From positions 5,332,001 through 5,396,000 of the forward strand of contig OZ244175.1 of NCBI GenBank assembly GCA_965216535.1: a stretch of DNA of 64,000 bases, given 5' to 3'. The translations under genes and the position numbers were made by a program. The DNA comes from Hoeflea_A sp965216535 (GTDB lineage: Bacteria; Pseudomonadota; Alphaproteobacteria; Rhizobiales; Rhizobiaceae). Shown here in pieces: positions 1 through 7,937 of this stretch; position 1 is the first letter of the stretch; each line of letters begins with the position of its first letter. The notes beneath the pieces are model-generated. The model was given only the letters and a program-made list of their open reading frames with translations. It was not told where the DNA came from and searched no databases.

Positions 1-1474
1 ACAGCATCGATCGACCGTCGTCCAACGCCGCGTGGATAATGACCCGAGCGCGGTCGACGTCGGGCGCCTTGGCTTGCGTCGTCGGCCCGGGTGTTTGCAG
101 CGCCAGTTGCCTGTTGCGCTCATGCCGCGCCAGGTACGAAAACGCTTCGACCGCGCGTTCGGGCGTATGAAAATCCGGTATGCCGCTGGAGCTCAGCAGG
201 TGACGCGCATCGCTGACCGAACTCTCACCCATCCAGCACGCAAGCAACGGCTTGTCGTTATTCGCAGGCACGGCACCGATCACTGCCTTTGCGGCCGCCG
301 TCGCATCGGTCATCGCCTGTGGGGTCAGCATCACCAGAACACCATCGAAGCCCGGATCTTCGAGGCATGTCGAAACAGCCGCGGCATAGGCCTCCGGCCG
401 CGCATCGCCAAGAATGTCGACCGGATTGGCCTTGGACCAGTATGGCGGCAGCGTCGCATCCAGCTTTTCCAGCGATTGCAGCGACGGCTGCGGCAGATCG
501 AGATGCAGGTCGCCTGCCCGATCGGCCGCAAGCACACCGGCACCACCGCCATTGGTGATGATGCCCAACCGGTTGCCGCGGGCCCGGGTCGTCGATGACA
601 GGATTTCCGCCGCCGCAAAGAGCTGTCCGAACGAATCGACACGCACCGCACCCGCCCGTTCAAGGGCCGCATCAAACACCTCGTCGGAGCCGATGAGCGC
701 GCCGGTATGGGTGTGCGCTGCCTTGGCGCTCTGATTGTGACGTCCGGACTTGAGCACCAGGACCGGTTTGACCCGAGCCGCCAGGCGCAGCGCGCTGATG
801 AAGGAACGCGCTCGCCGGATCCCTTCCACATAAAGCAGTATCGCCTTGGTCTTTGGGTCATCGGTCAGAAATTTGAGAACCTCACCAAAGCCGATGTCGG
901 TCGCATTGCCCAACGAGACCAGCGTCGAGAAGCCAAGGTGATGCGGGGCTGCGTAATCGGAAATGGCCGAGCAAAGAGCGCCGGATTGGGAAATGAGCGC
1001 AAGGCCACCCCGGGGGGTTTTTGACTTGAGAAAGGTCGCATCGAGGCCAAGCCACGGGCGAACCAGCCCCACACAATTGGGGCCCATAAAACGTACGCCT
1101 GAATCAGCCGCCGCCTTTACCAACTCGGCTTCCATGGCCTTGCCGCCGCCATCGCCTTCGCCGAACCCGGCCGAGAGCACCACGGCATTGTGGACACCTG
1201 CGCGGCCACACTGCCGGAGGATCTGCGGCACGGTCGAGGCCGGCGAGGCGACAACCGCCAGATCAACCTGCTCCTCAACGGTCTCCAGAGACCCATGGCA
1301 GCGCCTGCCCGCCACTTCCCGGTATTTCGGATTGATCGGTATAACCGGCCCGGCAAACCCGCCGGCCAGGAGATTGGCAAAGACCTTCGAACCAACCGAA
1401 TGACCGGATTCGCTGGCTGCGAAAACGGCTATGGAACGGGGATTGAACAGATGTTCGAGTTTGCTCGGTCCCAT
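1..1474 (-). CDS. NDP-forming acyl-CoA synthetase, C-terminus cut by window edge
   Basis: Reads leftwards from an ATG at 1474 and leaves the window after 491 codons, so most of the expected C-terminal ATP-grasp domain is missing. The visible part has the order typical of NDP-forming acyl-CoA synthetases and their protein-acetyltransferase relatives: a CoA-binding Rossmann domain (about residues 1-130), then succinyl-CoA-ligase-like flavodoxin domains (about 150-460). The HTHTGAL stretch places a histidine at residue 256, where the family carries its phosphorylated catalytic histidine. The known reaction is interconversion of acyl-CoA plus NDP and phosphate with acid plus NTP. A perfect FNR/FixK-type palindrome lies 64-79 bp upstream, so oxygen-dependent control is likely. 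The acyl substrate cannot be told. Confidence 0.85.
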   Translation of the reverse strand, partial: MGPSKLEHLFNPRSIAVFAASESGHSVGSKVFANLLAGGFAGPVIPINPKYREVAGRRCHGSLETVEEQVDLAVVASPASTVPQILRQCGRAGVHNAVVLSAGFGEGDGGGKAMEAELVKAAADSGVRFMGPNCVGLVRPWLGLDATFLKSKTPRGGLALISQSGALCSAISDYAAPHHLGFSTLVSLGNATDIGFGEVLKFLTDDPKTKAILLYVEGIRRARSFISALRLAARVKPVLVLKSGRHNQSAKAAHTHTGALIGSDEVFDAALERAGAVRVDSFGQLFAAAEILSSTTRARGNRLGIITNGGGAGVLAADRAGDLHLDLPQPSLQSLEKLDATLPPYWSKANPVDILGDARPEAYAAAVSTCLEDPGFDGVLVMLTPQAMTDATAAAKAVIGAVPANNDKPLLACWMGESSVSDARHLLSSSGIPDFHTPERAVEAFSYLARHERNRQLALQTPGPTTQAKAPDVDRARVIIHAALDDGRSML

Positions 1475-1537
1475 GCGACGCGCTCCTGATCCTGCTCACT
1501 CCCGCTTGACGGTTACCATAAATCGCCTTTGCGACGA

Positions 1538-1553
1538 TTTGATCGCAATCAAA
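1538..1553. promoter_or_regulatory. FNR/FixK-type box upstream of the acyl-CoA synthetase
   Basis: TTTGATCGCAATCAAA is a perfect inverted repeat containing the FNR-family consensus TTGAT-N4-ATCAA. It lies in the 108-bp gap between the TetR gene and the acyl-CoA synthetase, 64-79 bp before the latter's ATG. A weak -10-like TATGGT follows at 1520-1515 on the minus strand. That activity depends on an FNR or FixK protein encoded elsewhere is inference. Confidence 0.6.
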
Positions 1554-1582
1554 GGGAATTGAATTGAAGCAATGCGCCGGGT

Positions 1583-2224
1583 TCAGTTCTTCGAGACAGG
1601 CAGGCAGCCGTTCAGGACGACCTCGACCACGGTTTCACGCGCTGCCTCGAAATCGGACCCGCTCAATCTGCTTTTTCCGATGGTAACAGCCGCCACCTCG
1701 GCGAAATCCGCATAAAACTGCGTCGTCGCCCACAGCATGATGAGGAAATGGTGCGGGTCGACAGGTGCCATCTTTCCGGCAGCAATCCAGCCCTCTATCA
1801 CCGTCGCATGCTCTCGGGATATCTCGCGCATGTGTCGCCGTTGGCGCCTGGTCAGAAACTGCCCGCCACGCAACATCTCGCTGGCAAAGAACCGAGATTC
1901 ATCCACATGCTTGCGCGAATAGTCGAGTTTTGCCCTGACATAGTCTGCAAGCGCATCGCGCGGTTCGCGGTCGGCGGTGATGTGCTCAAGCGCCCGATCC
2001 CAGCCGGCCAGGAGGCTCTCGATCAGTGTCGTGTAGATCGCTTCCTTGGTGGAAAAGTAGTAATAGACATTGGCCTTGGGGAGCCCGCTCAGCTCGGCGA
2101 TCTCGGCGATCCGAGTCCCGTCAAATCCTTTGCGGGAAAACAGTTGCACCGCCGTCTTGAGGATCTTCTTTTCGTTGCGCGCCCGGATCCGCTCTTCTGA
2201 ACCCGAGACTTTCTGATCCAACAT
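1583..2224 (-). CDS. RutR-like TetR family transcriptional regulator
   Basis: A 213-residue TetR regulator. The N-terminal helix-turn-helix runs over about residues 18-65 (AVQLFSRKGFDGTRIAEIAE followed by LPKANVYYYFSTKEAIY). The C-terminal ligand domain ends in APVDPHHFLIMLWATTQFYADF, which closely resembles the matching segment of E. coli RutR, the uracil/thymine sensor. I start it at the ATG at 2224 because GGGAGA sits 9-10 bp upstream. A longer reading would need a TTG at 2257 without a clear ribosome site. It is divergent from the glycosylase/GMC/transporter genes, and two RutR-type boxes lie in the shared intergenic region. The likely ligand is a pyrimidine or a related base, which is inference. 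Confidence 0.88.
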   Translation of the reverse strand: MLDQKVSGSEERIRARNEKKILKTAVQLFSRKGFDGTRIAEIAELSGLPKANVYYYFSTKEAIYTTLIESLLAGWDRALEHITADREPRDALADYVRAKLDYSRKHVDESRFFASEMLRGGQFLTRRQRRHMREISREHATVIEGWIAAGKMAPVDPHHFLIMLWATTQFYADFAEVAAVTIGKSRLSGSDFEAARETVVEVVLNGCLPVSKN

Positions 2225-2360
2225 TCGCGAAGATTCTCCCTGCCATGAGGCGCTCAAAGCGCGTGCCGCCCCAGATCTTCCGAGCCTTTAAAACCCACTG
2301 ATTTACATACACGTTTTGGTACCGGCATCCAAGTATCCATTCGTTCATTTTCTCAATTTC

Positions 2361-2376
2361 TTGACGATTTGGTCAA
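2361..2376. promoter_or_regulatory. RutR-type box 1
   Basis: TTGACGATTTGGTCAA matches the published RutR box TTGACCA-N2-TGGTCAA at all but one conserved position. Together with box 2 it forms a direct repeat: a 19-bp unit beginning at 2357 recurs at 2379, exactly 22 bp (two helical turns) apart. It lies between the divergent RutR-like gene and the glycosylase gene, and is the likely operator for both directions. Confidence 0.7.
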
Positions 2377-2382
2377 ATTTTC

Positions 2383-2398
2383 TTGACGATTTGGTCAG
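2383..2398. promoter_or_regulatory. RutR-type box 2
   Basis: TTGACGATTTGGTCAG is the second copy of the RutR-like box, on the same helical face as box 1. It ends 39 bp before the chosen start of the glycosylase gene, so a bound regulator could block or position polymerase for the plus-strand genes. Confidence 0.65.
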
Positions 2399-2437
2399 GA
2401 TTTGAAACAGTTGCGTCGAGCAAGGGAGGCGCCTGTG

Positions 2438-3286
2438 ATGGCGATCACATTGGTCGACGCGCTATCGGAGATTTTGTCGGACTGGCAAAGCGATCTTCCT
2501 GAGGCATGGCGCACCGCAATCGGCGATACCGCGCTTGGCTTTGATGCCTGTGACCCATCGCTGATGATCGAACCCTGGGAACCGGTCTTTCCCGCACGCC
2601 GGCAAAAGACCTTCCCCGGAGCACCGCCGGGCGCACACATGTTTCGCGCCTTTGACGCCATCGGTCCCGATGAGGTTCGCTGCGTCATCCTGGGACAGGA
2701 CCCCTACCCGGCCCCGGATTTTGCAACCGGGAGGGCCTTCGAATGCGGCAATGTCGCCGCCTGGCGAGAGCTCGACAAGATGTTCTCCAAAAGCGTCCGC
2801 GCCTTCATGCAGCAGATCTGCGTCGCGCGTACCGGCAACGAAACATATGCCCGGTCCTTCGATGACTGGCCGGCGCTTTTGTCTGACATCGAGGCGAGAC
2901 ATATCGATCTGGAGGCACCCGACGCTCTCGCCGATCACTGGGTAAGGAGCGGCGTATTGCTCCTCAACTCGTCACTCACACTGTCGCGCTTTCGCGTGGA
3001 GCCGGATCCGCACCAGTCAAAGGGCCACCTCCCCGTGTGGCAACCGCTGATGAAGAGAGTCCTGGAAAACCTCGCCGCCTCGGAGCGACCGGTTGTTTTC
3101 ATGGCCTTTGGCGACGCGGCAGCGGACTGCCTGAAATCGGCAGGGCTTGGCGACCCTCAACCGCCGCTGTTTGCCATCCACCGCCCCCACCCGGCTGCGG
3201 CGGAGGCGTTTCTTTCCGCAGAAAACCCGTTTCAGGCCTGTAACCGCTTTCTGACCGCCAGCGGTGCCCGACCGATCGCATGGTGA
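2438..3286 (+). CDS. divergent uracil-DNA glycosylase family protein
   Basis: A 282-residue protein with family-1 uracil-DNA glycosylase motifs: VILGQDPYPAPDFATGRAF (the Asp in GQDPY is the family's water-activating residue), LLLNSSLTLSR, and a C-terminal IHRPHPAAAEAFL in place of the usual HPSPLS. The His-Pro of the last motif remains but the loop around it differs, so substrate preference may differ too. The family removes uracil from DNA in base excision repair. The start at 2438 follows AGGGAGG with 8 bp spacing; a TTG start at 2402 would overrun the ribosome site. Its stop overlaps the ribosome-binding region of the next gene, so the two are probably translated together under the RutR-like regulator. 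Confidence 0.78.
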   Translation: MAITLVDALSEILSDWQSDLPEAWRTAIGDTALGFDACDPSLMIEPWEPVFPARRQKTFPGAPPGAHMFRAFDAIGPDEVRCVILGQDPYPAPDFATGRAFECGNVAAWRELDKMFSKSVRAFMQQICVARTGNETYARSFDDWPALLSDIEARHIDLEAPDALADHWVRSGVLLLNSSLTLSRFRVEPDPHQSKGHLPVWQPLMKRVLENLAASERPVVFMAFGDAAADCLKSAGLGDPQPPLFAIHRPHPAAAEAFLSAENPFQACNRFLTASGARPIAW

Positions 3287-3290
3287 CGTT

Positions 3291-4919
3291 ATGAGCAATG
3301 TCCGGAGCTATGATTACATCATCGTCGGTGCGGGTTCGGCAGGCTGTGTGATAGCCAACCGCCTGTCGGCTGATCCGGAGCGTACGGTGCTGGTGCTGGA
3401 AGCCGGTGGCAAGGACCGCAATCCGTTGTTTCGCCTGCCCATGCTGATGGGCAAGCTATTCCAGTCCGGAATCTATAATTGGCACTATCACACCGAGCCC
3501 GAGCCTTATCTGAACGGTCGATCATTGTATTGGCCGCGCGGCAAGGTGCTGGGCGGCTCCTCCACCATCAACGGCATGATCTATGTGCGGGGCAACCGCC
3601 GGGACTACGATCGCTGGTCGCAGCTTGGCCTGCCCGGCTGGTCCTATGAGGAAGTTCTACCGGCCTTCCGCCGCTCTGAGGGGCACATTCAACGCGACGG
3701 CGAATACCACAATAGCGAAGGCGAACTGACCGTCTGCCGCGCCCGGGGCCAAAACCGCTTGCACGAGGCATTCATCGGCGCCGGCACCGAAGCCGGGCAT
3801 GCGCGCAACGATGATTTCAATGGCGCCGAGCAGGACGGATTCGGCCGTTTCGATTTCACGATCCGCAACGGCAAACGCTGGTCGACATCTTCGGCCTTCC
3901 TGAAACCGGTCCTCGACCGGTCCAATCTGACGATCGAAACAGGCGCGCTGACGCAACGGATCATTGTCGAGAATGGCCGCGCGACCGGCGTCGAGGTCAC
4001 CCTCGGCGGCGAAACCCAGCGCATCCTGGCAACACGCGAAGTGATCGTTTGCGCCGGCACCGTCAACTCGCCGCAGCTCCTCCTGCTTTCCGGGATCGGA
4101 CCGGCAGACGAGATGGCCGAGCACGGCATCGAAACGGTGCATGATCTGCCGGGTGTGGGCAAGAACCTGCAGGACCATGTCGATTGCGTCATGTCCTGGG
4201 AGTGCACAAAACCGGTGACGCTCTATGGTGATCTGCGCGCCGACAAACTTGCCTGGTCCCTTGTGACGGGAATGCTGTTCGGCAGCGGCATCGTCACTAC
4301 GTTCCCCTACGAAGCAGGCGCGTTCATTCGCTCCCACGAGGGGCTTGCAGCACCGGATATTCAGCTGCACTTCATGCCGGCAATGGAAAAAACGGCCAAT
4401 CTGCACTTGCCAAATCCGTTCCGCAAAAAACCGCCAACGGAAGCCAATCACGGCTTCACGCTCCGCGTCGGACCGGTCAATCCGGAAAGCCGCGGCGAGA
4501 TACGCCTGCGCTCGGCCAAACCTGCCGATCCCCCGCGCATTACCGCTAACTATCTGCAATCGGATTTCGACCTGCGCACCATGATTTCCGGCATCCGCAT
4601 GACCCGCGAGGTGATTGCCCAAAAGTCCTTTGACCAATATCGCGGCAAGGAGCTGGCGCCCGGTCCGGAGGTCGAAAGCGACGAAGAGATGATCCAGTGG
4701 CTGCGCGCCACAGCCATGACGACTTTTCACCCGGTCGGCACCTGCAAGATGGGCACTGATCCGCAAGCGGTCGTCGACGCACGTCTTTGCGTTCACGGGA
4801 TCGAGGGGCTGCGGGTCGCTGACGCTTCGATCATGCCGATCATTTCCAGCGGCAACACCAACGCGCCGGCCATCATGATCGGCGAGCGCGCGGCCGAATT
4901 CATTCTTTCGGAGGCATGA
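3291..4919 (+). CDS. GMC family FAD-dependent alcohol/choline dehydrogenase
   Basis: A 542-residue flavoprotein of the glucose-methanol-choline family. The N-terminal ADP-binding fold reads VGAGSAGCVIANRLS. GMC signature 1 is PRGKVLGGSSTINGMIYVRG, signature 2 is GTVNSPQLLLLSGIG, and the C-terminal HPVGTCKMG and NTNAPAIMIGERAAEFI blocks carry the active-site region. Such enzymes oxidise an alcohol with FAD and pass electrons to oxygen or quinone. I chose the ATG at 3291, 5 bp after the glycosylase stop. The gene heads a run with a NIPSNAP protein and a BMP-type importer, so its substrate is probably brought in by that importer. Choline dehydrogenase is the nearest familiar relative, but choline is not implied by the neighbours. 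Confidence 0.88.
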   Translation: MSNVRSYDYIIVGAGSAGCVIANRLSADPERTVLVLEAGGKDRNPLFRLPMLMGKLFQSGIYNWHYHTEPEPYLNGRSLYWPRGKVLGGSSTINGMIYVRGNRRDYDRWSQLGLPGWSYEEVLPAFRRSEGHIQRDGEYHNSEGELTVCRARGQNRLHEAFIGAGTEAGHARNDDFNGAEQDGFGRFDFTIRNGKRWSTSSAFLKPVLDRSNLTIETGALTQRIIVENGRATGVEVTLGGETQRILATREVIVCAGTVNSPQLLLLSGIGPADEMAEHGIETVHDLPGVGKNLQDHVDCVMSWECTKPVTLYGDLRADKLAWSLVTGMLFGSGIVTTFPYEAGAFIRSHEGLAAPDIQLHFMPAMEKTANLHLPNPFRKKPPTEANHGFTLRVGPVNPESRGEIRLRSAKPADPPRITANYLQSDFDLRTMISGIRMTREVIAQKSFDQYRGKELAPGPEVESDEEMIQWLRATAMTTFHPVGTCKMGTDPQAVVDARLCVHGIEGLRVADASIMPIISSGNTNAPAIMIGERAAEFILSEA

Positions 4920-4923
4920 AGCA

Positions 4924-5247
4924 ATGATCGTTGAACACCGCACCTACACTTTCCGACCTGGAACGGTCGATGGCTGGATGAAGAAATACGAGACCCAGGG
5001 ACTGCCAATCCAGAAGCGACACCTCAACCGGTTCCTCGGCCTTTATGTCAGTGAAATCGGGCTGTTGCACACCACCGTTCTGATGTGGGGCTATGACAGC
5101 CTGGCCGACCGCGAGGCGCGACGGGCAGCCATGTATGCCGACCCGGAATGGCAGACGTTCATCTCGGAGGTCTGGAAGCTCGACGCCATTCAGAAACAGG
5201 ATGTGATGATCATGAACCCCGCACCGTTTTCGCCGGACGTTCCTTGA
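4924..5247 (+). CDS. NIPSNAP family small protein
   Basis: A 107-residue protein of the NIPSNAP family (dimeric ferredoxin-like alpha/beta barrel): it opens MIVEHRTYTFRPGTVDGWMK, then LHTTVLMWGYDSLADREARR and a C-terminal EVWKLDAIQKQDVMIM. The molecular role of bacterial NIPSNAP proteins is not established. They often sit beside catabolic oxidoreductases, as here. It follows the GMC gene after 4 bp with a GGAGG ribosome site inside that gene's end, so it is certainly co-transcribed. Confidence 0.8.
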   Translation: MIVEHRTYTFRPGTVDGWMKKYETQGLPIQKRHLNRFLGLYVSEIGLLHTTVLMWGYDSLADREARRAAMYADPEWQTFISEVWKLDAIQKQDVMIMNPAPFSPDVP

Positions 5248-5296
5248 CGCAAAAAATCGACACTCAACAGGGATCTTCAACTGAAGGAGCAGAACC

Positions 5297-6355
5297 ATGA
5301 AACAGAACACGACATCGATTGCCGGCCTGCTACGGCGGCGCACACTGCTCAAAGCCACGGCCGGAGTGGCGGCCCTGGGTTTGACCGACGTCTTGCTGGC
5401 TCCCAATGCGCTGGCAGCCGGAGGAATGGTCGCTCTGGTGCATACCCAGGCTGCCGGCGACAACGGTCCGGTCGATTCCATGATCGCCAAGCTGAAACAG
5501 CTGGCGGCCGAAAAAGATGTGCCGTACCGCGCAATCTATGCCCAGGATCCGGCAACCTATGAAACCATATTCCGGACCCTTGGCGATGCCGGCGCAGCCG
5601 TCGTCATCAGCACGTTCAACGAAGTCACCGAACCACTCAAGGCCGTGGCTCCGGATTACCCGGATACCCGGTTCATCCAGCTGTTCGGTGACGCAGTTGA
5701 GCCGCCGATCGCCAATCTGGTGACGGTCTCCTACGACTACTATCTCGGCTGCTACCTTTCGGGGATTTTCGCCGCTGGTGTCAGCAAAACCGGCAAACTC
5801 GGCTTCATCGGCGGCATCTCCATCCCGCCCATCAACGCCGATTTCAACGCCTTCAAAGCCGGCGCGCAATCGGTGCGTCCCGATATCACGGCAACCGCGG
5901 CCTTCGCCGGATCTTTCCAGGACCCCGCCAAGGGTCAGGAAATCGCGACCCAGATGTTCAGCGACGGCATCGACTACATCCAGACCGATGCCGCGGCGAC
6001 AGACGCCGGCATCATCGCCGCTGCCAATGAAGAGGAAGGACGACTGGTCAGCGCTCTCGATCCGGCGCAGTTCCCCCTGGGTCCGAAATCCCTGATCGCA
6101 ATTGTCGGCCTCGACTTTGGAACATCGTTGTACAATGAAGCCAGCAAAGCCCTTGGCACCGACTGGTCGGGAGGCACCCACGTCAACACCGGTCTCGGCA
6201 CCGGAGTGATAGACTTCATGCGGTCGCCTGAATTCGAGAAACAGGGTCCTGCCGACATCAACTCAAGGGCGACAGAAATCTGGCCGGACATCGAAAAAGC
6301 CAAGATCTCGATCATGGACAAGTTGATCACCGTTCCATTCAACACCGAGCTATAA
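5297..6355 (+). CDS. BMP family ABC transporter substrate-binding protein (Tat-exported)
   Basis: A 352-residue periplasmic binding protein of the BMP (basic membrane protein / PnrA) family, whose known members bind purine or pyrimidine nucleosides. The N-terminus carries a twin-arginine signal (RRRTLLKATAGVAALGL, with export processing near residue 40). The mature part shows the two-domain sugar-binding fold, with YLSGIFAAGVSKTGKLGFIG typical of BMP proteins. GAAGGAG lies 8 bp before the ATG. It is the first of four genes encoding one importer. Nucleoside or base uptake is the family expectation and agrees with the RutR-type control region, but the ligand is not proven. Confidence 0.87.
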   Translation: MKQNTTSIAGLLRRRTLLKATAGVAALGLTDVLLAPNALAAGGMVALVHTQAAGDNGPVDSMIAKLKQLAAEKDVPYRAIYAQDPATYETIFRTLGDAGAAVVISTFNEVTEPLKAVAPDYPDTRFIQLFGDAVEPPIANLVTVSYDYYLGCYLSGIFAAGVSKTGKLGFIGGISIPPINADFNAFKAGAQSVRPDITATAAFAGSFQDPAKGQEIATQMFSDGIDYIQTDAAATDAGIIAAANEEEGRLVSALDPAQFPLGPKSLIAIVGLDFGTSLYNEASKALGTDWSGGTHVNTGLGTGVIDFMRSPEFEKQGPADINSRATEIWPDIEKAKISIMDKLITVPFNTEL

Positions 6356-6377
6356 GGCCAGACCCCGCAACCGACCG

Positions 6378-7937
6378 ATGACTCTGCCGGAACAATCAGC
6401 TCTGGAGTGCCACGATATCAGCGTCCGGTTTGGTGACGTCGTGGCACTCTCCGACGTCAGTGTCTCATTCGAACGCGGACGAATTCACGCGGTTGTCGGC
6501 CAGAATGGCGCCGGCAAGACGACCTTTGCCCGGGTCGTCGCAGGTCTGCTGAGACCGGATACAGGCCGTGTCACGATCGACGGTGACGCGATCTCTTCCG
6601 GCAGCGTCAATGAGGCACGGGACGCCGGCGTCGAGCTTGTTCATCAGAGTTTCGCCCTGCCGCCGTCCTTCACCGTTGCCGAAGCGATGCAGTTTGGCTG
6701 TGAAGAGGCCGGCCTGTTCTCGCGCCGACGGCTGGAGGCTCGCTGGCAACCGCACCTGGACGCGCTCGGCGTGCGCGTTGACGCCGGCAGCCGGATTCGC
6801 GACCTGCCCGTCGAAACGCTACAGGGCGTTGAAATCGCGCGCGCCCTTGTGAGGGATACCCGTCTTCTGATCCTCGATGAACCGACCGCCGTGCTCTCTC
6901 CTGAGGGTACACAAAAGCTCTTCGACCGAGTCCGCCGGCTCAAGGAGTTGGGCGTCACCGTCGTCCTCATCCTGCACAAGATCCGCGAAGTCCTCGCGGT
7001 GGCCGACACAGTCACCGTCCTGCGCGGCGGACACTTGGTGGATGGCCCCATCGATACCGACAAGATCAAGTCAGACCGGATTGCCGAGTTGATCATCGGC
7101 CAGGCCGACAGCTCCATTGACGTCAACGACAAAGCAGCCCTGACCGGTGTGGCTGTTCTGCACGCCGCGGTCCACGCGGACCATCATGAAGCAACCGCGC
7201 CGATGTTGGAATTGCAGTCACTGTCGACCGTTCCCAACGGCGATGGTCCGCCATTGGACAGGATCGACCTTAAAATCACGCCAGGGGAAATCGTCGGCGT
7301 CGCCGGAGTGGAAGGCAACGGTCAGCGCACGCTGGTACGCGCGCTTTCAGCGCTTGCTTCCACAGCGCAAGGCAACATTACCATCGATGGTTCCGTCATG
7401 ACGGAAGCGCCATTGGCCGCCCGCCGCGCCGGTGGCCTGCGCATCATCCCGTTCGAACGCAATGTCGAGGGCCTGAGTCTGACCAGCCCGTTGTGGGAAA
7501 ACTGGTCCGCCCGCGAGTTGCTGCAAAAACCTTTGCTTGCGTCCGTTCGTCCGTCCGAGCTCCGAAAACGCTGCGATGTTGCCCTGCGCGACTGGGATGT
7601 TCGCTACGCCGGTGTCGGACAGAACGCCGGGGCATTGTCTGGCGGCAACGCCCAGAAAGTCATCCTGTCACGCGAGATGGACGATGACGCGAAACTGATC
7701 ATCGCCGCTCAGCCGACCCGCGGGCTGGATATCGGCGCAACCGCATTCGTGTGGGACTCGCTGCGCAGCAAGCGTGCTGCCGGCTGTGGCATTCTGCTGA
7801 TATCGTCTGACCTGGATGAACTGATGGACATTTGCGACCGCATTGTCGTCATGCTGTCCGGCCGTCTCGCTGCCACATTCGAGGCACCCTTCGACATCGC
7901 TCCCATCGGTGCCGCGATGACCGGAGCGACGCAATGA
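6378..7937 (+). CDS. BMP-type ABC transporter ATP-binding protein (two ATPase domains)
   Basis: A 519-residue duplicated ATPase of the YufO/NupO type. Domain 1 has Walker A VVGQNGAGKTTF, a degenerate signature and Walker B LLILDEPTAVLSP. Domain 2 has a degenerate P-loop (GVAGVEGNGQRTLVRA), a good LSGGNAQKVILSREM signature and IIAAQPTRGLDIGAT in place of a normal Walker B. This asymmetry is usual for the family, so it is not a sign of decay. It energises the importer whose permeases follow. Its stop overlaps the next ATG (ATGA). Confidence 0.9.
   Translation: MTLPEQSALECHDISVRFGDVVALSDVSVSFERGRIHAVVGQNGAGKTTFARVVAGLLRPDTGRVTIDGDAISSGSVNEARDAGVELVHQSFALPPSFTVAEAMQFGCEEAGLFSRRRLEARWQPHLDALGVRVDAGSRIRDLPVETLQGVEIARALVRDTRLLILDEPTAVLSPEGTQKLFDRVRRLKELGVTVVLILHKIREVLAVADTVTVLRGGHLVDGPIDTDKIKSDRIAELIIGQADSSIDVNDKAALTGVAVLHAAVHADHHEATAPMLELQSLSTVPNGDGPPLDRIDLKITPGEIVGVAGVEGNGQRTLVRALSALASTAQGNITIDGSVMTEAPLAARRAGGLRIIPFERNVEGLSLTSPLWENWSARELLQKPLLASVRPSELRKRCDVALRDWDVRYAGVGQNAGALSGGNAQKVILSREMDDDAKLIIAAQPTRGLDIGATAFVWDSLRSKRAAGCGILLISSDLDELMDICDRIVVMLSGRLAATFEAPFDIAPIGAAMTGATQ

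Noticed and set aside
3657..4943. A 428-codon minus-strand frame opposite the GMC dehydrogenase
   Set aside because: The plus strand carries every GMC motif; the opposite frame is Arg/His-rich and shows no domain.
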